Shown: positions 18,307-27,461, numbered from the stretch's first letter. The stretch is 64,000 bases of DNA from an uncultured Bacilli bacterium (GCA_944358375.1 CALVQT010000005.1:10037-74036), one strand, 5' to 3'. Notes: generated from the letters alone by a model not told the origin. Made by a program: numbers and translations.

Positions 18307-19116
18307 ATGAATAAAATAGTAAGTAAAAATAATAATAAAAAAATTCATAAATTACCAACAATAAACGTTATAGTATTTATTACATTACGTTTCTTGGTAA
18401 TTTTAAGTATGGTTGCCCAAAGCATTCACGGAAACTGGAATAATGTTTTTCTATGTATTCTAACTTTAATTTTATTCACTTTTCCAGTTTTAATAAAAAA
18501 TAAACTAAATATTGAATTACCAAAGACTTTAGAAATCATAATTTACCTTTTTATTTTTGCATCAGAAATATTAGGAGAAATTCAAAATTTCTATGGTATT
18601 TTTAAACATTGGGATACATTATTGCATACCTTAAATGGTTTTTTGTGTGCAGCAGTAGGTTTTTCATTAGTTGATATTTTAAATAGAAGAGAAAATAATC
18701 ACATTAGTATGACGCCTATTTTTATAGTTATAGTTTCAATATCCTTTTCTATGACCATTGGAGTATTATGGGAATTTGTTGAATTTGGTGCTGATAGATA
18801 CTTAAATAAAGATATGCAAAAAGATAGGTTTATCACAACTATTAATTCTAAAGCATTAGGAAATGTTGATAATAATGAATTAATTAAAATAGACAATATA
18901 GATAAGACAATAATCGTCTATGACAATAACACTAAACAATATGTTATTAATGGTTATCTTGATATAGGTCTAATAGATACAATGAAAGATTTATTTGTAA
19001 ATTTTGTAGGAGCACTAGTATTCTCTTTACTTGGATTCCTATACATAAAAGATCGAGATGAATACAACTTTGTAGAAAGATTTTTACCTTTTATGAAAAA
19101 TTTAAAAGAAGAGTAA
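18307..19116 (+). CDS. DUF2238/YjdF-like membrane protein
   Basis: About 269 residues. There are about six membrane helices: four near the N-terminus, with HWDTLLHTLNGFLCAAVGFSL and SMTIGVLWEFVEFGAD forming conserved pore-like helices, and a last helix after DTMKDLFVNFVGALVFSLLG. Those two motifs match my memory of the DUF2238/YjdF family. An inserted polar loop at about residues 175-215 (KALGNVDNNELIK) is not typical. ATG 18307 is one base after the previous stop; an in-frame TTG at 18289 lies inside that gene. Function unknown. Confidence 0.72.
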   Translation: MNKIVSKNNNKKIHKLPTINVIVFITLRFLVILSMVAQSIHGNWNNVFLCILTLILFTFPVLIKNKLNIELPKTLEIIIYLFIFASEILGEIQNFYGIFKHWDTLLHTLNGFLCAAVGFSLVDILNRRENNHISMTPIFIVIVSISFSMTIGVLWEFVEFGADRYLNKDMQKDRFITTINSKALGNVDNNELIKIDNIDKTIIVYDNNTKQYVINGYLDIGLIDTMKDLFVNFVGALVFSLLGFLYIKDRDEYNFVERFLPFMKNLKEE

Positions 19117-19158
19117 TTTCAAATGTGTTATTATTAAAAGTAGAATAGAGAGGTAAAT

Positions 19159-19857
19159 ATGAGTAGAAAAGTAAAAAAAGTACGTGTTAAGCAAAATGTT
19201 CGCAGATTAACTATAAAATTTTTATTAAGTAATATTTATCTACTAATAATAACAATTTTACTAGTTGGATCATACCAACTATATAGTCAAAAAAATACGA
19301 TAGTTCCAATGGACAAAGTATTATCAGTAGATGAATATAGTTACATAGAAATAAGTAAAATGTCTGAAAAGTTTGCTTATTATGAAAATGAAAATATTGG
19401 ACTACATTTTGTAATAGAAGAAGAAGATACAGGAGAATGGCATACATATGTTATTGCTATTGATGAAGATGAATATGATAAGTACAAAGAAATAGTTGAT
19501 TATTCGTATAATAAAACAACAACCATACCTAATAAAATAGTTGTTTATGGATATCCTACAGTAATGAACTCTGATCTTAAAGAGATGATTATAAATAATA
19601 TTAACAATTTCATCTCATCAGATAGTGGCGTAGAAATAACTAATGAAAATTTAGAACAATATTTAACAAACTGTTATTTAGATACTACAAAAGAGAAAAA
19701 AGATGAATTTAACATACTATTATTCATATCATTATTACTCATGTTTGTTATGATAGTATTATTCATATTTACAATTTTTGATAAGGATAAAATTGTTGAT
19801 AATATTAACGAAAAAGTTGATGAATTACAAAATAAAAAATTATTTAGAAAAAAATAG
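19159..19857 (+). CDS. Hypothetical bitopic membrane protein
   Basis: 232 residues. One membrane helix at about 22-42, an extracytoplasmic domain of about 140 residues rich in acidic residues (EEEDTGEWHTYVIAIDEDEYD), a second helix at about 193-215 and a short charged cytoplasmic tail. AGAGAGG precedes the ATG. I do not recognise the family. It sits between a DUF2238-like gene and a FemX-like gene, the latter 10 bases downstream, so a cell-envelope role is likely. Confidence 0.7.
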   Translation: MSRKVKKVRVKQNVRRLTIKFLLSNIYLLIITILLVGSYQLYSQKNTIVPMDKVLSVDEYSYIEISKMSEKFAYYENENIGLHFVIEEEDTGEWHTYVIAIDEDEYDKYKEIVDYSYNKTTTIPNKIVVYGYPTVMNSDLKEMIINNINNFISSDSGVEITNENLEQYLTNCYLDTTKEKKDEFNILLFISLLLMFVMIVLFIFTIFDKDKIVDNINEKVDELQNKKLFRKK

Positions 19858-19867
19858 GAGGTATTTT

Positions 19868-21106
19868 ATGAAATTTACCGAGATAACAGAGAAAGAATAT
19901 ACTAAATTTTGGGAAAATCATCCTAATAAATCATTTTTATCATCTCCAAAAATATCTAAATTAAGAGAAAAAAATGGTTGGAAAACATTTTATGTTGCAC
20001 TAAAAGAAAAAGAAAAAATAATAACATCAGCAATGTTATTTGCTCATAAAAGACATTTTAATGTCTATGAATTTTATGCTCCTAGAGGTTTTCTTATAGA
20101 TTTTAATAATCTAGACTATATAGAAAAATTTACTGAAGAATTAAAAAAATTTATTAAAGAAAAAGATGGATACGTTTTAAGAATAGATCCTTATCTTATT
20201 AATAAAGAAAGAGATTTAGATGGAAACATTGTAGAGAATGGAATTGATAATACTAAAGTAAAAGAAAAGCTAAAATCATTAGGGTATATTGAAGTGCCTA
20301 AAGAACTAAAAGAACAAGTAGGATGGATGTTTTCACTTAATTTAAAGGATAAAACAGAAGAACAAATTTTAAAAGAAATGAAACCTGGTACTAGAAATAC
20401 GATTCGTAAAGCTGAAAAAATAGGAATAGATGTTAGAGAAATATCTTATGAAGAATTGGGTGAATTTCAAAATATAATGGAAGAAACTTCAAAAAGAAAA
20501 GGTTTTGCAAATCGTCAATTATCATATTATCAAACAATGTATAAATTATTTCATGATACAAATGAAATTAAATACTTTATTACTACTCTTAATCTAAAAG
20601 AATATATCAAAAGGTTATCAAAAGAAAGAAAAGAAAAAGAAGATAAAATAGAAGAATTGAGTGATGCTAGACATAATGAAGGAGTAAAAAAAGGTCTTCA
20701 AAATGAAATATCATCTATTGATAAAAGAATAAGAGAAGCACAGGAAATAATTCAAAAAACAAACAAAGAAAGTATAAATTTATCAGGATCAATGTTTATA
20801 TTAATAAAACCAGAAATAATATATTTATCTAGCGGAAATTATGAAGAGTATTTAAAATTTAATTCACAATATTTAATTCAATGGGAGCTAATTAAATATG
20901 GAATTAAAAATGGTTTTTCAAAGCATAACTTTTATGGAATACCAGAAGATATTAATACTCATCCAAAAGACTATGGTATTTACGAATTTAAGAGAGGATT
21001 CAATGGTTATGTTGAAGAATTAATTGGAGAATATGAATTGCCAATTAAACCGCACTATTATTTATTAAAATTAATACATAAACTAAAAAATAGGAGACAA
21101 AAATGA
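19868..21106 (+). CDS. FemX/MurM-type aminoacyl ligase for peptidoglycan cross-bridge
   Basis: 412 residues of the FemAB family (two GNAT-like subdomains). MKPGTRNTIRKAEKIGIDVRE and the C-terminal FKRGFNGYVEELIGEYELP are typical. The charged coiled-coil arm at about residues 250-300 (ERKEKEDKIEELSD) is the helical hairpin of FemA/MurM. It attaches amino acids from charged tRNA to the side chain of lipid II. The ATG 19868 has GGAGG 6 bases upstream; earlier in-frame starts overlap the preceding gene. The stop TGA overlaps the next start (ATGA). Confidence 0.9.
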   Translation: MKFTEITEKEYTKFWENHPNKSFLSSPKISKLREKNGWKTFYVALKEKEKIITSAMLFAHKRHFNVYEFYAPRGFLIDFNNLDYIEKFTEELKKFIKEKDGYVLRIDPYLINKERDLDGNIVENGIDNTKVKEKLKSLGYIEVPKELKEQVGWMFSLNLKDKTEEQILKEMKPGTRNTIRKAEKIGIDVREISYEELGEFQNIMEETSKRKGFANRQLSYYQTMYKLFHDTNEIKYFITTLNLKEYIKRLSKERKEKEDKIEELSDARHNEGVKKGLQNEISSIDKRIREAQEIIQKTNKESINLSGSMFILIKPEIIYLSSGNYEEYLKFNSQYLIQWELIKYGIKNGFSKHNFYGIPEDINTHPKDYGIYEFKRGFNGYVEELIGEYELPIKPHYYLLKLIHKLKNRRQK

Positions 21107-21609
21107 AAAATGTAGAAGATTTTTTTAATGAAGTAAAAAATATAAAATATGGTTGGCACGATAAAGATGGAAAAATTCATGAAAACTTAAAAGATTATAA
21201 AGATTTATTTGTTCAACAAGATTTAGATACTGTTATAAAAGACAATCATGCAGTTTGTTGGGAAATGTGTGAATTACAAAGAGACTTTTTTAACAAAAAT
21301 AATATTAAAAATAAAACTATTTTTGCTTATTTGAAAAATAGTAGAAATAATGCTTGTCATACATTTTCAATATTTTATAAAAATAATAAATGTTATTGGT
21401 TTGAAGCATCATGGCAAACAAAAAAGGGAATTCATGAATTTCCAAATGAAGAAGAAATATTTGAATTCTATCGTAATAATTTTGAAGATTTTGCTAGAGG
21501 AGAATACCTAAAAGAAAATATGGAATTTTATGAATATGAAGATATAACTCCAGGTATGAATGCTGAAGAATTCGTTTTACATTGTTTAAAAAGTAAAAAA
21601 GTTGCTTAA
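21103..21609 (+). CDS. Transglutaminase-like small protein
   Basis: 168 residues, soluble. A Cys-His-acidic arrangement resembling the transglutaminase/papain fold is seen: AVCWEMCEL (Cys near 51), CHTFSIFY (His near 87) and YWFEASW (Glu where Asp is usual). The gene overlaps the FemX-like gene by 4 bases (ATGA), so the proteins are likely made together. Possible roles are processing or cross-linking of the peptide bridge. The catalytic assignment is inference from spacing. Confidence 0.6.
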   Translation: MKNVEDFFNEVKNIKYGWHDKDGKIHENLKDYKDLFVQQDLDTVIKDNHAVCWEMCELQRDFFNKNNIKNKTIFAYLKNSRNNACHTFSIFYKNNKCYWFEASWQTKKGIHEFPNEEEIFEFYRNNFEDFARGEYLKENMEFYEYEDITPGMNAEEFVLHCLKSKKVA

Positions 21610-21634
21610 AGTTCTATTGAGCTTTTTTTATTTA
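21608..21634 (+). terminator. Intrinsic terminator
   Basis: AAAGTTC (21608-21614), loop TATT, GAGCTTT (21619-21625) with one G-T pair, then T-rich. It ends the femX-transglutaminase unit. Confidence 0.65.
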
Positions 21635-21688
21635 ATATTTGAGTATAAATAATAAACTAAAGTAGATAATATTACATATAATGTAAAC

Positions 21689-21718
21689 TTGTAAATAAAA
21701 AACAAAAAATGTTATACT
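21689..21718 (+). promoter_or_regulatory. Extended -10 promoter of GH25 gene
   Basis: -35 TTGTAA (21689-21694), 18-base spacer, -10 TATACT (21713-21718) preceded by TGT. Confidence 0.68.
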
Positions 21719-21740
21719 GAATAAGAGGTTAGATGCTTAT

Positions 21741-22946
21741 ATGAAAAGAAAAAAAATAATTATTATTTCAGTAGTGACAATTTTAGCAGGCTTTTTAATT
21801 TTTATTGGATACTATTATTATAGAGTATTAACAGCAGAAATTGTTGTAATTGTAAAACCAAATACTACCATTGAAGTTAATAAAAAAATTCATGTAAGTG
21901 ATTTGATTACAAGTATAAATGGAAAATTACTAAAAGATGAGTTGGTAGATACATCAAAAATAGGAAAAAAAGAAGTTAATTTTACTTTTATAAATGATGA
22001 TAATATAAAAGTAGATTATCGTTTCTACATAATGATAGAGGATACAACTCCACCAATTATTGGTGTACCAAATTCATATACAGTTACCAAAGGTTATGAT
22101 GACGATTTATCAAAAAAATTTTTTTGTGGAGATAATTATGATGATACTCCAAGTTGCAAAATAGAGGGAGAATATGATACTAATACAGTTGGTAGTTATC
22201 AATTAACTTATGTTGCTAAAGATAAAAGTAATAATGAAATTACTAAAAACTTTTCTTTATATGTTCAAGATCCACCTAAAAATTATTCAAATAATAATAA
22301 TTATGAAATTGAAACAATTGATTTTAATAAAATAAAGAAAGAGCATAAAGATGAAAATACTAAGGTGGGAATCGATGTTTCTAGATGGCAGGGAGACATA
22401 AATTTCTCTGAAGTAAAAAAATCAGGTGTAGAATTTGTGATGATAAGATTAGGAAGCGAAGATAGTGAAGGGGAATTTTTTATAGATCCAAAATTTGAGC
22501 AAAATATAAAAGGTTTTAACGAAGTACAAATACCTGTTGGCATTTATTATTATTCTTATGCTGATAGTATAAAAAAGGCTAAAAAAGAAGCTAAATGGGT
22601 AGTAGATCAATTAAAAAAGTATAAAATAGATTTACCAGTAGTTTATGATTGGGAAAATTGGTCCTCATATCAAGATTATAAATTAAGTTTTCATTCTTTA
22701 TCAGAAGTAGCTAATACTTTTTTAAATATTATTAAAAAAGCTGGATATGAACCAATGTTATATAGTAGTAAGTATTACCTAGAAAATATTTGGGAAAAGT
22801 CGAATTATAAAGTATGGTTGGCACATTATACAACTAATACGAATTATACAGGTAACTACTATATGTGGCAGTTATGTAATAATGGTAAAGTATCAGGAAT
22901 AGAAGATAATGTAGTCGATATAAATATTCTTTATGAAAAAAAGTAG
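21741..22946 (+). CDS. Membrane-anchored GH25 lysozyme with Ig-like domain
   Basis: 401 residues. An N-terminal membrane anchor (about residues 5-27) is followed by a region with an Ig-like DUF5011/HYR-type domain (IEDTTPPIIGVPNSYTVTKG, TVGSYQLTYVAKDKSNNE; about residues 100-180). The GH25 catalytic domain runs from about residue 210: KVGIDVSRWQGDINF, VVYDWENW (Asp303, Glu305) and the closing NVVDINILY. It is a muramidase acting at the cell surface. Unlike the other GH25 in this window it has no wall-binding repeats and stays attached to the membrane. Confidence 0.9.
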   Translation: MKRKKIIIISVVTILAGFLIFIGYYYYRVLTAEIVVIVKPNTTIEVNKKIHVSDLITSINGKLLKDELVDTSKIGKKEVNFTFINDDNIKVDYRFYIMIEDTTPPIIGVPNSYTVTKGYDDDLSKKFFCGDNYDDTPSCKIEGEYDTNTVGSYQLTYVAKDKSNNEITKNFSLYVQDPPKNYSNNNNYEIETIDFNKIKKEHKDENTKVGIDVSRWQGDINFSEVKKSGVEFVMIRLGSEDSEGEFFIDPKFEQNIKGFNEVQIPVGIYYYSYADSIKKAKKEAKWVVDQLKKYKIDLPVVYDWENWSSYQDYKLSFHSLSEVANTFLNIIKKAGYEPMLYSSKYYLENIWEKSNYKVWLAHYTTNTNYTGNYYMWQLCNNGKVSGIEDNVVDINILYEKK

Positions 22947-22969
22947 ATTTAATTAAATCTACTTTTTTA
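22935..22969. terminator. Bidirectional terminator between convergent genes
   Basis: Thirteen-base arms AAAAAGTAGATTT / AAATCTACTTTTT separated by AATT, flanked by A and T runs so that it works on both strands. It covers the stop of the GH25 gene and the stop of the minus-strand ylmH-like gene. Confidence 0.85.
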
Positions 22970-23647
22970 TAAATACTTATATACACTAACTATAAAATTA
23001 TTATTTTTAGTACTTTTAATGACCCCATTATACTTAAATTTTCCAATTTTACGAATACTAAAAGTATCATTTAGTTTTAATTTTATTGATACATCTTTTA
23101 AAATTTCTTGGTTATACATGATTTCTTTATTTTTAAATTTATCAAAAATTTGCGAACGTGAAATATTTAAAACTCTACATATTATAGTATCAATTCTTTC
23201 ACTGGATACAATAAGTTTTAATTCTTGATATTTACGATGATAATTAGAAAAATAATCATTATCTAGAATTTCTAATTCAATAGAGCAATTACGAATATGA
23301 GTAAAATTTGCCTCAAAATAATTTTGAAATAATTTAATAATAAAAATGTAATAATGATTATTATCAATAATAATATCTCCAAACATTTCATTAGTAATTT
23401 GTAATGAAAACATAGTTCCTAAAATATCTTGGTGTCTTAGAGGAATAGTTGATTTAATTTCATATAAAATAATCTCAGGTGGATAATTATAATATAAAAT
23501 AATTTTTTCACTATCAGGATAAGGATAATATATTTTATATTGTTCTTTTCTTAATTTATATTTAATTTTTTGTAATTCAGAAAAATCTAAAAAATAAGTT
23601 GGTTGGCCATTTAATAACCTAGTTATATTCTTTTCAATATTATACAT
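22967..23647 (-). CDS. ylmH: YlmH-family RNA-binding protein (S4 domain)
   Basis: 226 residues. The central segment PLRHQDILGTMFSLQIT followed by FGDIIIDNNHYYIFI matches the YlmH core, and the C-terminal 70 residues form an S4 RNA-binding domain (ERIDTIICRVLNISRSQIFDKF). YlmH (RqcP2) binds stalled 50S subunits in ribosome-associated quality control; in Bacillus it also lies in the division cluster, which is not the case here. GGAGG precedes the ATG on the minus strand. Its promoter overlaps that of the divergent ASCH gene. Confidence 0.85.
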   Translation of the reverse strand: MYNIEKNITRLLNGQPTYFLDFSELQKIKYKLRKEQYKIYYPYPDSEKIILYYNYPPEIILYEIKSTIPLRHQDILGTMFSLQITNEMFGDIIIDNNHYYIFIIKLFQNYFEANFTHIRNCSIELEILDNDYFSNYHRKYQELKLIVSSERIDTIICRVLNISRSQIFDKFKNKEIMYNQEILKDVSIKLKLNDTFSIRKIGKFKYNGVIKSTKNNNFIVSVYKYL

Positions 23648-23667
23648 AAGTCCTCCAAAACATAAGT

Positions 23668-23692
23668 ATTATAACATAACTCATGCTATAAT
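23668..23692. promoter_or_regulatory. Overlapping divergent promoters (ylmH-like / ASCH gene)
   Basis: Minus strand: extended -10 TGTTATAAT, with the hexamer at 23668-23673. Plus strand: TGCTATAAT, with the hexamer at 23687-23692. The two -10 elements are only about 14 bases apart, so polymerases on the two sides should exclude one another. Confidence 0.65.
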
Positions 23693-23713
23693 AAATATGA
23701 AAGGATGATTATC

Positions 23714-24121
23714 ATGAAAACTTTAACCATTAAACAACCTTTTGCTACGCTAATTGCTGAAGGATATAAAATATATGAATTTAGAACTTGGAAAACAAAA
23801 TATCGTGGAGAAATTTTAATTCATGCCGGTAAAACTATCGATAAAGAAGCTTTAAAAAGATTTTCTTATTTAAACTTAACATATCCACTAGGTAAAATAA
23901 TAGCTAAAGCAAAAATAACCGATTGTGTTGAAATAGATGATGATATGAAAGAAAAATTAAAAAAACTAGATCCTATCATATATAAAGGTGCAATTAATAA
24001 ATCAAAATCTGCAAAAAAGGACTATGGCTTTAAATTAGAGAACATTAAAAAAATAGAGCCAATAGAAGCAAAAGGGGCTTTATCATTTTGGGAATATCCA
24101 TACGAAAAAACTTTCAAATAA
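23714..24121 (+). CDS. ASCH domain protein
   Basis: About 135 residues. The N-terminal IKQPFATLIAEGYKIYEFRTWKT and IHAGKTIDKEA are diagnostic of the ASCH fold (PUA-like), which binds RNA or modified nucleotides. ATG 23714 has AAGG 9 bases upstream; the ATG at 23705 has no ribosome binding site. Members with this layout often act on cytidine derivatives, but the substrate is not shown here. Confidence 0.82.
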   Translation: MKTLTIKQPFATLIAEGYKIYEFRTWKTKYRGEILIHAGKTIDKEALKRFSYLNLTYPLGKIIAKAKITDCVEIDDDMKEKLKKLDPIIYKGAINKSKSAKKDYGFKLENIKKIEPIEAKGALSFWEYPYEKTFK

Positions 24122-24164
24122 AGAAATAAAATGATATAATTTAGTTAAAATAAGAGGTGGTTGT

Positions 24165-24533
24165 ATGTTATTATTTGCATATATTTGCGTTATAGTTGGA
24201 ACGATATTTATAATTTTAGGATTTTCTAATAAAACAAAGCATCATAAAAGGGGAGAAAAAACAGCAACAGGTAAAGTTGAAGAATTTTCTTTAATAGATT
24301 TTAATGGATTAGTTGGAAAAAAATATAAAGCAATAATTAAAGCAGGATTAAAAAAGTATACGATAGAGTCTTATTCAATGCCATGGCTAAAAGAAGATGA
24401 AGAAGTTTTGATTCAAATAACAGGAAAACAAAAAATATTAGGAAATGAAAGATTAAATAACAGAGCTAAAATAGAATTATTTTTAGGAGCATTATTAATT
24501 GTTTTTCCATTTGTTCTATTTTTTGCTAAATAA
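24165..24533 (+). CDS. Small membrane protein, unknown (DUF3592-like layout)
   Basis: 122 residues. A membrane helix at 1-19, a beta-rich soluble middle (TATGKVEEFSLIDFNG, EVLIQITGKQKILG) and a helix at about 102-120. The layout recalls DUF3592 proteins but I cannot assign it with certainty. An extended -10 TGATATAAT lies at 24132-24140 and AGAGGTGG precedes the ATG. Confidence 0.6.
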   Translation: MLLFAYICVIVGTIFIILGFSNKTKHHKRGEKTATGKVEEFSLIDFNGLVGKKYKAIIKAGLKKYTIESYSMPWLKEDEEVLIQITGKQKILGNERLNNRAKIELFLGALLIVFPFVLFFAK

Positions 24534-24563
24534 AAGCTAAAAATTATTTAATTTTTAGCTTTT
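24532..24563. terminator. Bidirectional terminator
   Basis: Perfect 15-base arms (24532-24546 and 24549-24563; core AAAAGCTAAAAA / TTTTTAGCTTTT) between two convergent genes. Confidence 0.85.
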
Positions 24564-24566
24564 GTT

Positions 24567-24998
24567 TTATAAATATTTTTTCATTTCTTCAACGTATTTT
24601 TCTTGAATATCAACATATTCATTTAAAAGATTAGTTACTTTGCTATCTACTTTTTCAGAATTTAATAATTTTCTACCATCAATAATTCCCATATTTAATC
24701 CCTGCATAGTAAGTTCACTTAACTTAGAAGTACTATTATCAGTAATTGTACGTATTTGTACTCCATACCAAGTAAGAATCTTAGACATTGTTGAAGTCTC
24801 TTTTACTTCATCATCAGTTTTACTATCATATAGTTTTTTTATTTTGTTAGATAATTTATCATATTTATTTAATAAGTCAAAAATTAGTTGCTTAAATTCT
24901 TTATCCTCAGCTTTATCTAGTATTACTGATAAAGCATCAATACCCATAGAACAACCTTTATTTAATTCATCTAAAACTAATAAACTTTTCTCATCCAT
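24567..24998 (-). CDS. Four-helix-bundle protein, unknown
   Basis: 143 residues, entirely helical by composition, no membrane segment. Charged amphipathic repeats (LNKGCSMGIDALSVILDKAE, LNEYVDIQEKYVEEMKKYL) suggest a ferritin-like or DUF2383-like four-helix bundle; metal ligands are not obvious. GGAGGG precedes the ATG on the minus strand. It is a monocistronic unit facing the previous gene. Confidence 0.6.
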   Translation of the reverse strand: MDEKSLLVLDELNKGCSMGIDALSVILDKAEDKEFKQLIFDLLNKYDKLSNKIKKLYDSKTDDEVKETSTMSKILTWYGVQIRTITDNSTSKLSELTMQGLNMGIIDGRKLLNSEKVDSKVTNLLNEYVDIQEKYVEEMKKYL

Positions 24999-25089
24999 AA
25001 AATCCCTCCAATATTATTATGTAAAAAAAGTAAAAGAGTATACAAAAATTCTTATATTTAAGTTATAATTATGATAATAGGAGACTAAT

Positions 25090-25578
25090 ATGAAGAAGAT
25101 TAAAATTAAAAAATTATATATAATTATTGCTACTATTGTACTATTAGCAATCATCTTAGGAATTATTTATTTCTCAACAAATAAAAAAGTTTATTCAACA
25201 GAGGAATATCAAAAAGTATTAGAAAAAAATGAATATAGTGTTGTCAATCAAAGTACAGCTTATTCCAATAATGATAATATTCAAGAATATATTCAGTCAC
25301 AAAATAAAGAACATACTTACCAAGTAGATTTTTATACTATGAAGGATTCGCAATCTGCTACTGACTATTTTAACGATGTAAAAAATAAGCTAATTAATGA
25401 AAGTAACGGAAAAGAAGGAAAGCTAGAATCGAACAATTTTGGATATAGTAAATTTACGATTCAAGCTAGTAATAATTATTGTGTAATGATAAAATCTGAT
25501 AATACAATAATTTATGTTAATACTAATATTAGAAATAAAGAAAATGTGGATAATTTGTTAAAAGATTTAAATTATTAA
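25090..25578 (+). CDS. Membrane-anchored small protein, unknown
   Basis: 162 residues. A lysine-rich start, one membrane helix (about 9-29) and an extracytoplasmic domain of about 130 residues (DFYTMKDSQSATDYFNDV, FTIQASNNYCVMIKSDN). AGGAG lies 8 bases before the ATG and a TATAAT at 25064-25069 is the likely -10. I do not recognise the family. Confidence 0.65.
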   Translation: MKKIKIKKLYIIIATIVLLAIILGIIYFSTNKKVYSTEEYQKVLEKNEYSVVNQSTAYSNNDNIQEYIQSQNKEHTYQVDFYTMKDSQSATDYFNDVKNKLINESNGKEGKLESNNFGYSKFTIQASNNYCVMIKSDNTIIYVNTNIRNKENVDNLLKDLNY

Positions 25579-25580
25579 AA

Positions 25581-25606
25581 AAAACGATAAATTATCGTTT
25601 TTTTTA
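25581..25606 (+). terminator. Intrinsic terminator
   Basis: AAAACGAT (25581-25588), 5-base loop, ATCGTTTT (25594-25601) and more T. Confidence 0.78.
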
Positions 25607-25629
25607 ATAATGAAAAAAACTAAAAAATT

Positions 25630-25638
25630 TGTTATAAT
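25630..25638 (+). promoter_or_regulatory. Extended -10 promoter of TasA/SipW-like operon
   Basis: TGTTATAAT with the hexamer at 25633-25638. No good -35 is seen at the expected distance, so this promoter would depend on the extended -10 or on an activator. Confidence 0.55.
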
Positions 25639-25670
25639 CTATAATAGAATAAGATAGGAGACGATAAAAA

Positions 25671-27461
25671 ATGATAAGATCAGAGCAAAAAATGAGAAAC
25701 GCTTTATTTTTTACTTTTTTCTCCTTATTATTTATTGGAGTCGGATATGCTGTTATAACTAGCAATCTTAACATCAATGGAATTTTATCAGTTGATAAAA
25801 TATCATGGGATGTTCATTTTGAAAATTATACAGAAGATATAAATAATAATATAGAAGCCACTTATGAATTTATAAATGATAATACAGCTTTGCAATATAA
25901 TTTAACTTTAGTAAAACCGGGTGATAAATACTCGGCAACTTTTGATATTGTAAATGATGGAACAATTGATGCAATGGTCTCATCAGTTTCTATGACTGGA
26001 TTACTTGATGATCAAAAAAATTATATTGATTATTCAATTACTTATCTTGATGGAACTGAAATAAAAGAAAAAGATTCTCTACCTGCTAAAGAAATAGAAA
26101 CTATCTTGATAAATATCGAATATATTTATGACATAAATAATGATAATCTGAATTCCACAACTCAAGAATTATCTTTAACACTAGAAATTAATTATTGTCA
26201 AGATGATGGAACGTCAAATCTTAGAAATAAATCTTTATATAAATTTATTGCCGAAAATGCCAAATTAGATAATACCTTAAGTACTTATGTTACTTCTACC
26301 ACAGGAATAGACTTTTCAAAGAGTTCTTCAAATACTAATGGTAAGGGAGTATATATTTTTAGTGATACTAGAAATGCTAAATATCCAGTATATTATTATC
26401 GTGGCGATATCAATAATAATAATGTCATATTTGCCGATAAGTGTTGGCAGATTGTTAGAACGACAGAAACAGGGGGAATTAAATTAATTTACAACGGAGT
26501 TCCAAATGAAAATAATAGTTGTTCTAACACTATTAATAATATTGGTACCTCACCATTTAATACACCAGATACATCTTTGGCTTATGTAGGATATATGTAT
26601 GGCGATGTTTACCAAAATAAAAAATATTCTTTAAATTCTTTAACTAATCAAATAACGTTTGGAAATAGTGTAATTTATAATGATAATACTTCTAGTTATA
26701 CCTTGCAAGGTACTACCAGTTGGACTGGAAATATTACTGATGTTTCTAAATCAAGATATACTTGCCTTACTAGTGAAAATACCTGTGATGAAGTAAATTA
26801 TTTTTATCACTTTAACGATAACACAACAGGTTTTTATATTACATTAAAGAATGGTGAAGAAATTAATGATGCTTTAAATAAGATGACTATTAATTCTTCA
26901 AATAAAAATAGTTCTAGAATAAAAACTATTATAGATAATTGGTATGAAGAAAATATTATAGATTATACCAATAAACTAGAAGACACTATATGGTGTAATG
27001 ATAGAAGTATATATTATATTGGCCCTTGGGATTCAACAAATTCTGATAGTTCGAGCGAAATCCTAGGTTTTTCTTCTAGAAAGAAATTGTTAGAAGGAAC
27101 TCCAAATTTGATTTGTAAAAATAAAGCAGATCAATTTACTGTTAATGAATCAAATGGTAATGGTAATCTAACTTATCCAATAGCTTTATTAACTAGTGAT
27201 GAAGTCATTATATCAGGATTATCTGGTAGAACATCTAGTAATTCATATTTAAATAGTAGATTTTGGACTATGTCACCATCTGCTGATTCTAATGGATATG
27301 TAAATATGTCACCTAGCTTAATAGTTGTAGGAGAAAATACACAAGAGTTTGCATATATGCCAAATAATTCAAAAATTGTTAGACCAGCAATTTCTTTAAA
27401 AAGAAGTATTAAAGTAAGTGCAGGAGATGGAACTATCGACAATCCATATATTGTCAATTAA
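25671..27461 (+). CDS. Secreted TasA/camelysin-like protein with C-terminal WQIVRT domain
   Basis: 596 residues. A signal segment (FFTFFSLLFIGVGYAVI) is followed by a conserved ITSNLNINGILSVD, a pattern like SipW-processed TasA/camelysin proteins. Residues 40-180 form a beta-rich domain (WDVHFENYTED, LTLVKPGDKYSATFDIVNDG). Residues 215-596 form a second domain (YYYRGDINNNNVIFADKCWQ, then IVRTTETGGIKLIYNG, FWTMSPSADS, GDGTIDNPYIVN) that I read as a C-type-lectin/DUF6273-like fold with several cysteines. AGGAG precedes the ATG. First gene of a four-gene operon with a dedicated signal peptidase; likely a surface fibre or adhesin. Folds are inference. Confidence 0.75.
   Translation: MIRSEQKMRNALFFTFFSLLFIGVGYAVITSNLNINGILSVDKISWDVHFENYTEDINNNIEATYEFINDNTALQYNLTLVKPGDKYSATFDIVNDGTIDAMVSSVSMTGLLDDQKNYIDYSITYLDGTEIKEKDSLPAKEIETILINIEYIYDINNDNLNSTTQELSLTLEINYCQDDGTSNLRNKSLYKFIAENAKLDNTLSTYVTSTTGIDFSKSSSNTNGKGVYIFSDTRNAKYPVYYYRGDINNNNVIFADKCWQIVRTTETGGIKLIYNGVPNENNSCSNTINNIGTSPFNTPDTSLAYVGYMYGDVYQNKKYSLNSLTNQITFGNSVIYNDNTSSYTLQGTTSWTGNITDVSKSRYTCLTSENTCDEVNYFYHFNDNTTGFYITLKNGEEINDALNKMTINSSNKNSSRIKTIIDNWYEENIIDYTNKLEDTIWCNDRSIYYIGPWDSTNSDSSSEILGFSSRKKLLEGTPNLICKNKADQFTVNESNGNGNLTYPIALLTSDEVIISGLSGRTSSNSYLNSRFWTMSPSADSNGYVNMSPSLIVVGENTQEFAYMPNNSKIVRPAISLKRSIKVSAGDGTIDNPYIVN

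Noticed and set aside
24640..25068. Plus-strand frame of 142 codons opposite the helical protein gene
   Set aside because: It is the antisense of a gene with a proper ribosome binding site and composition; the plus frame has neither.
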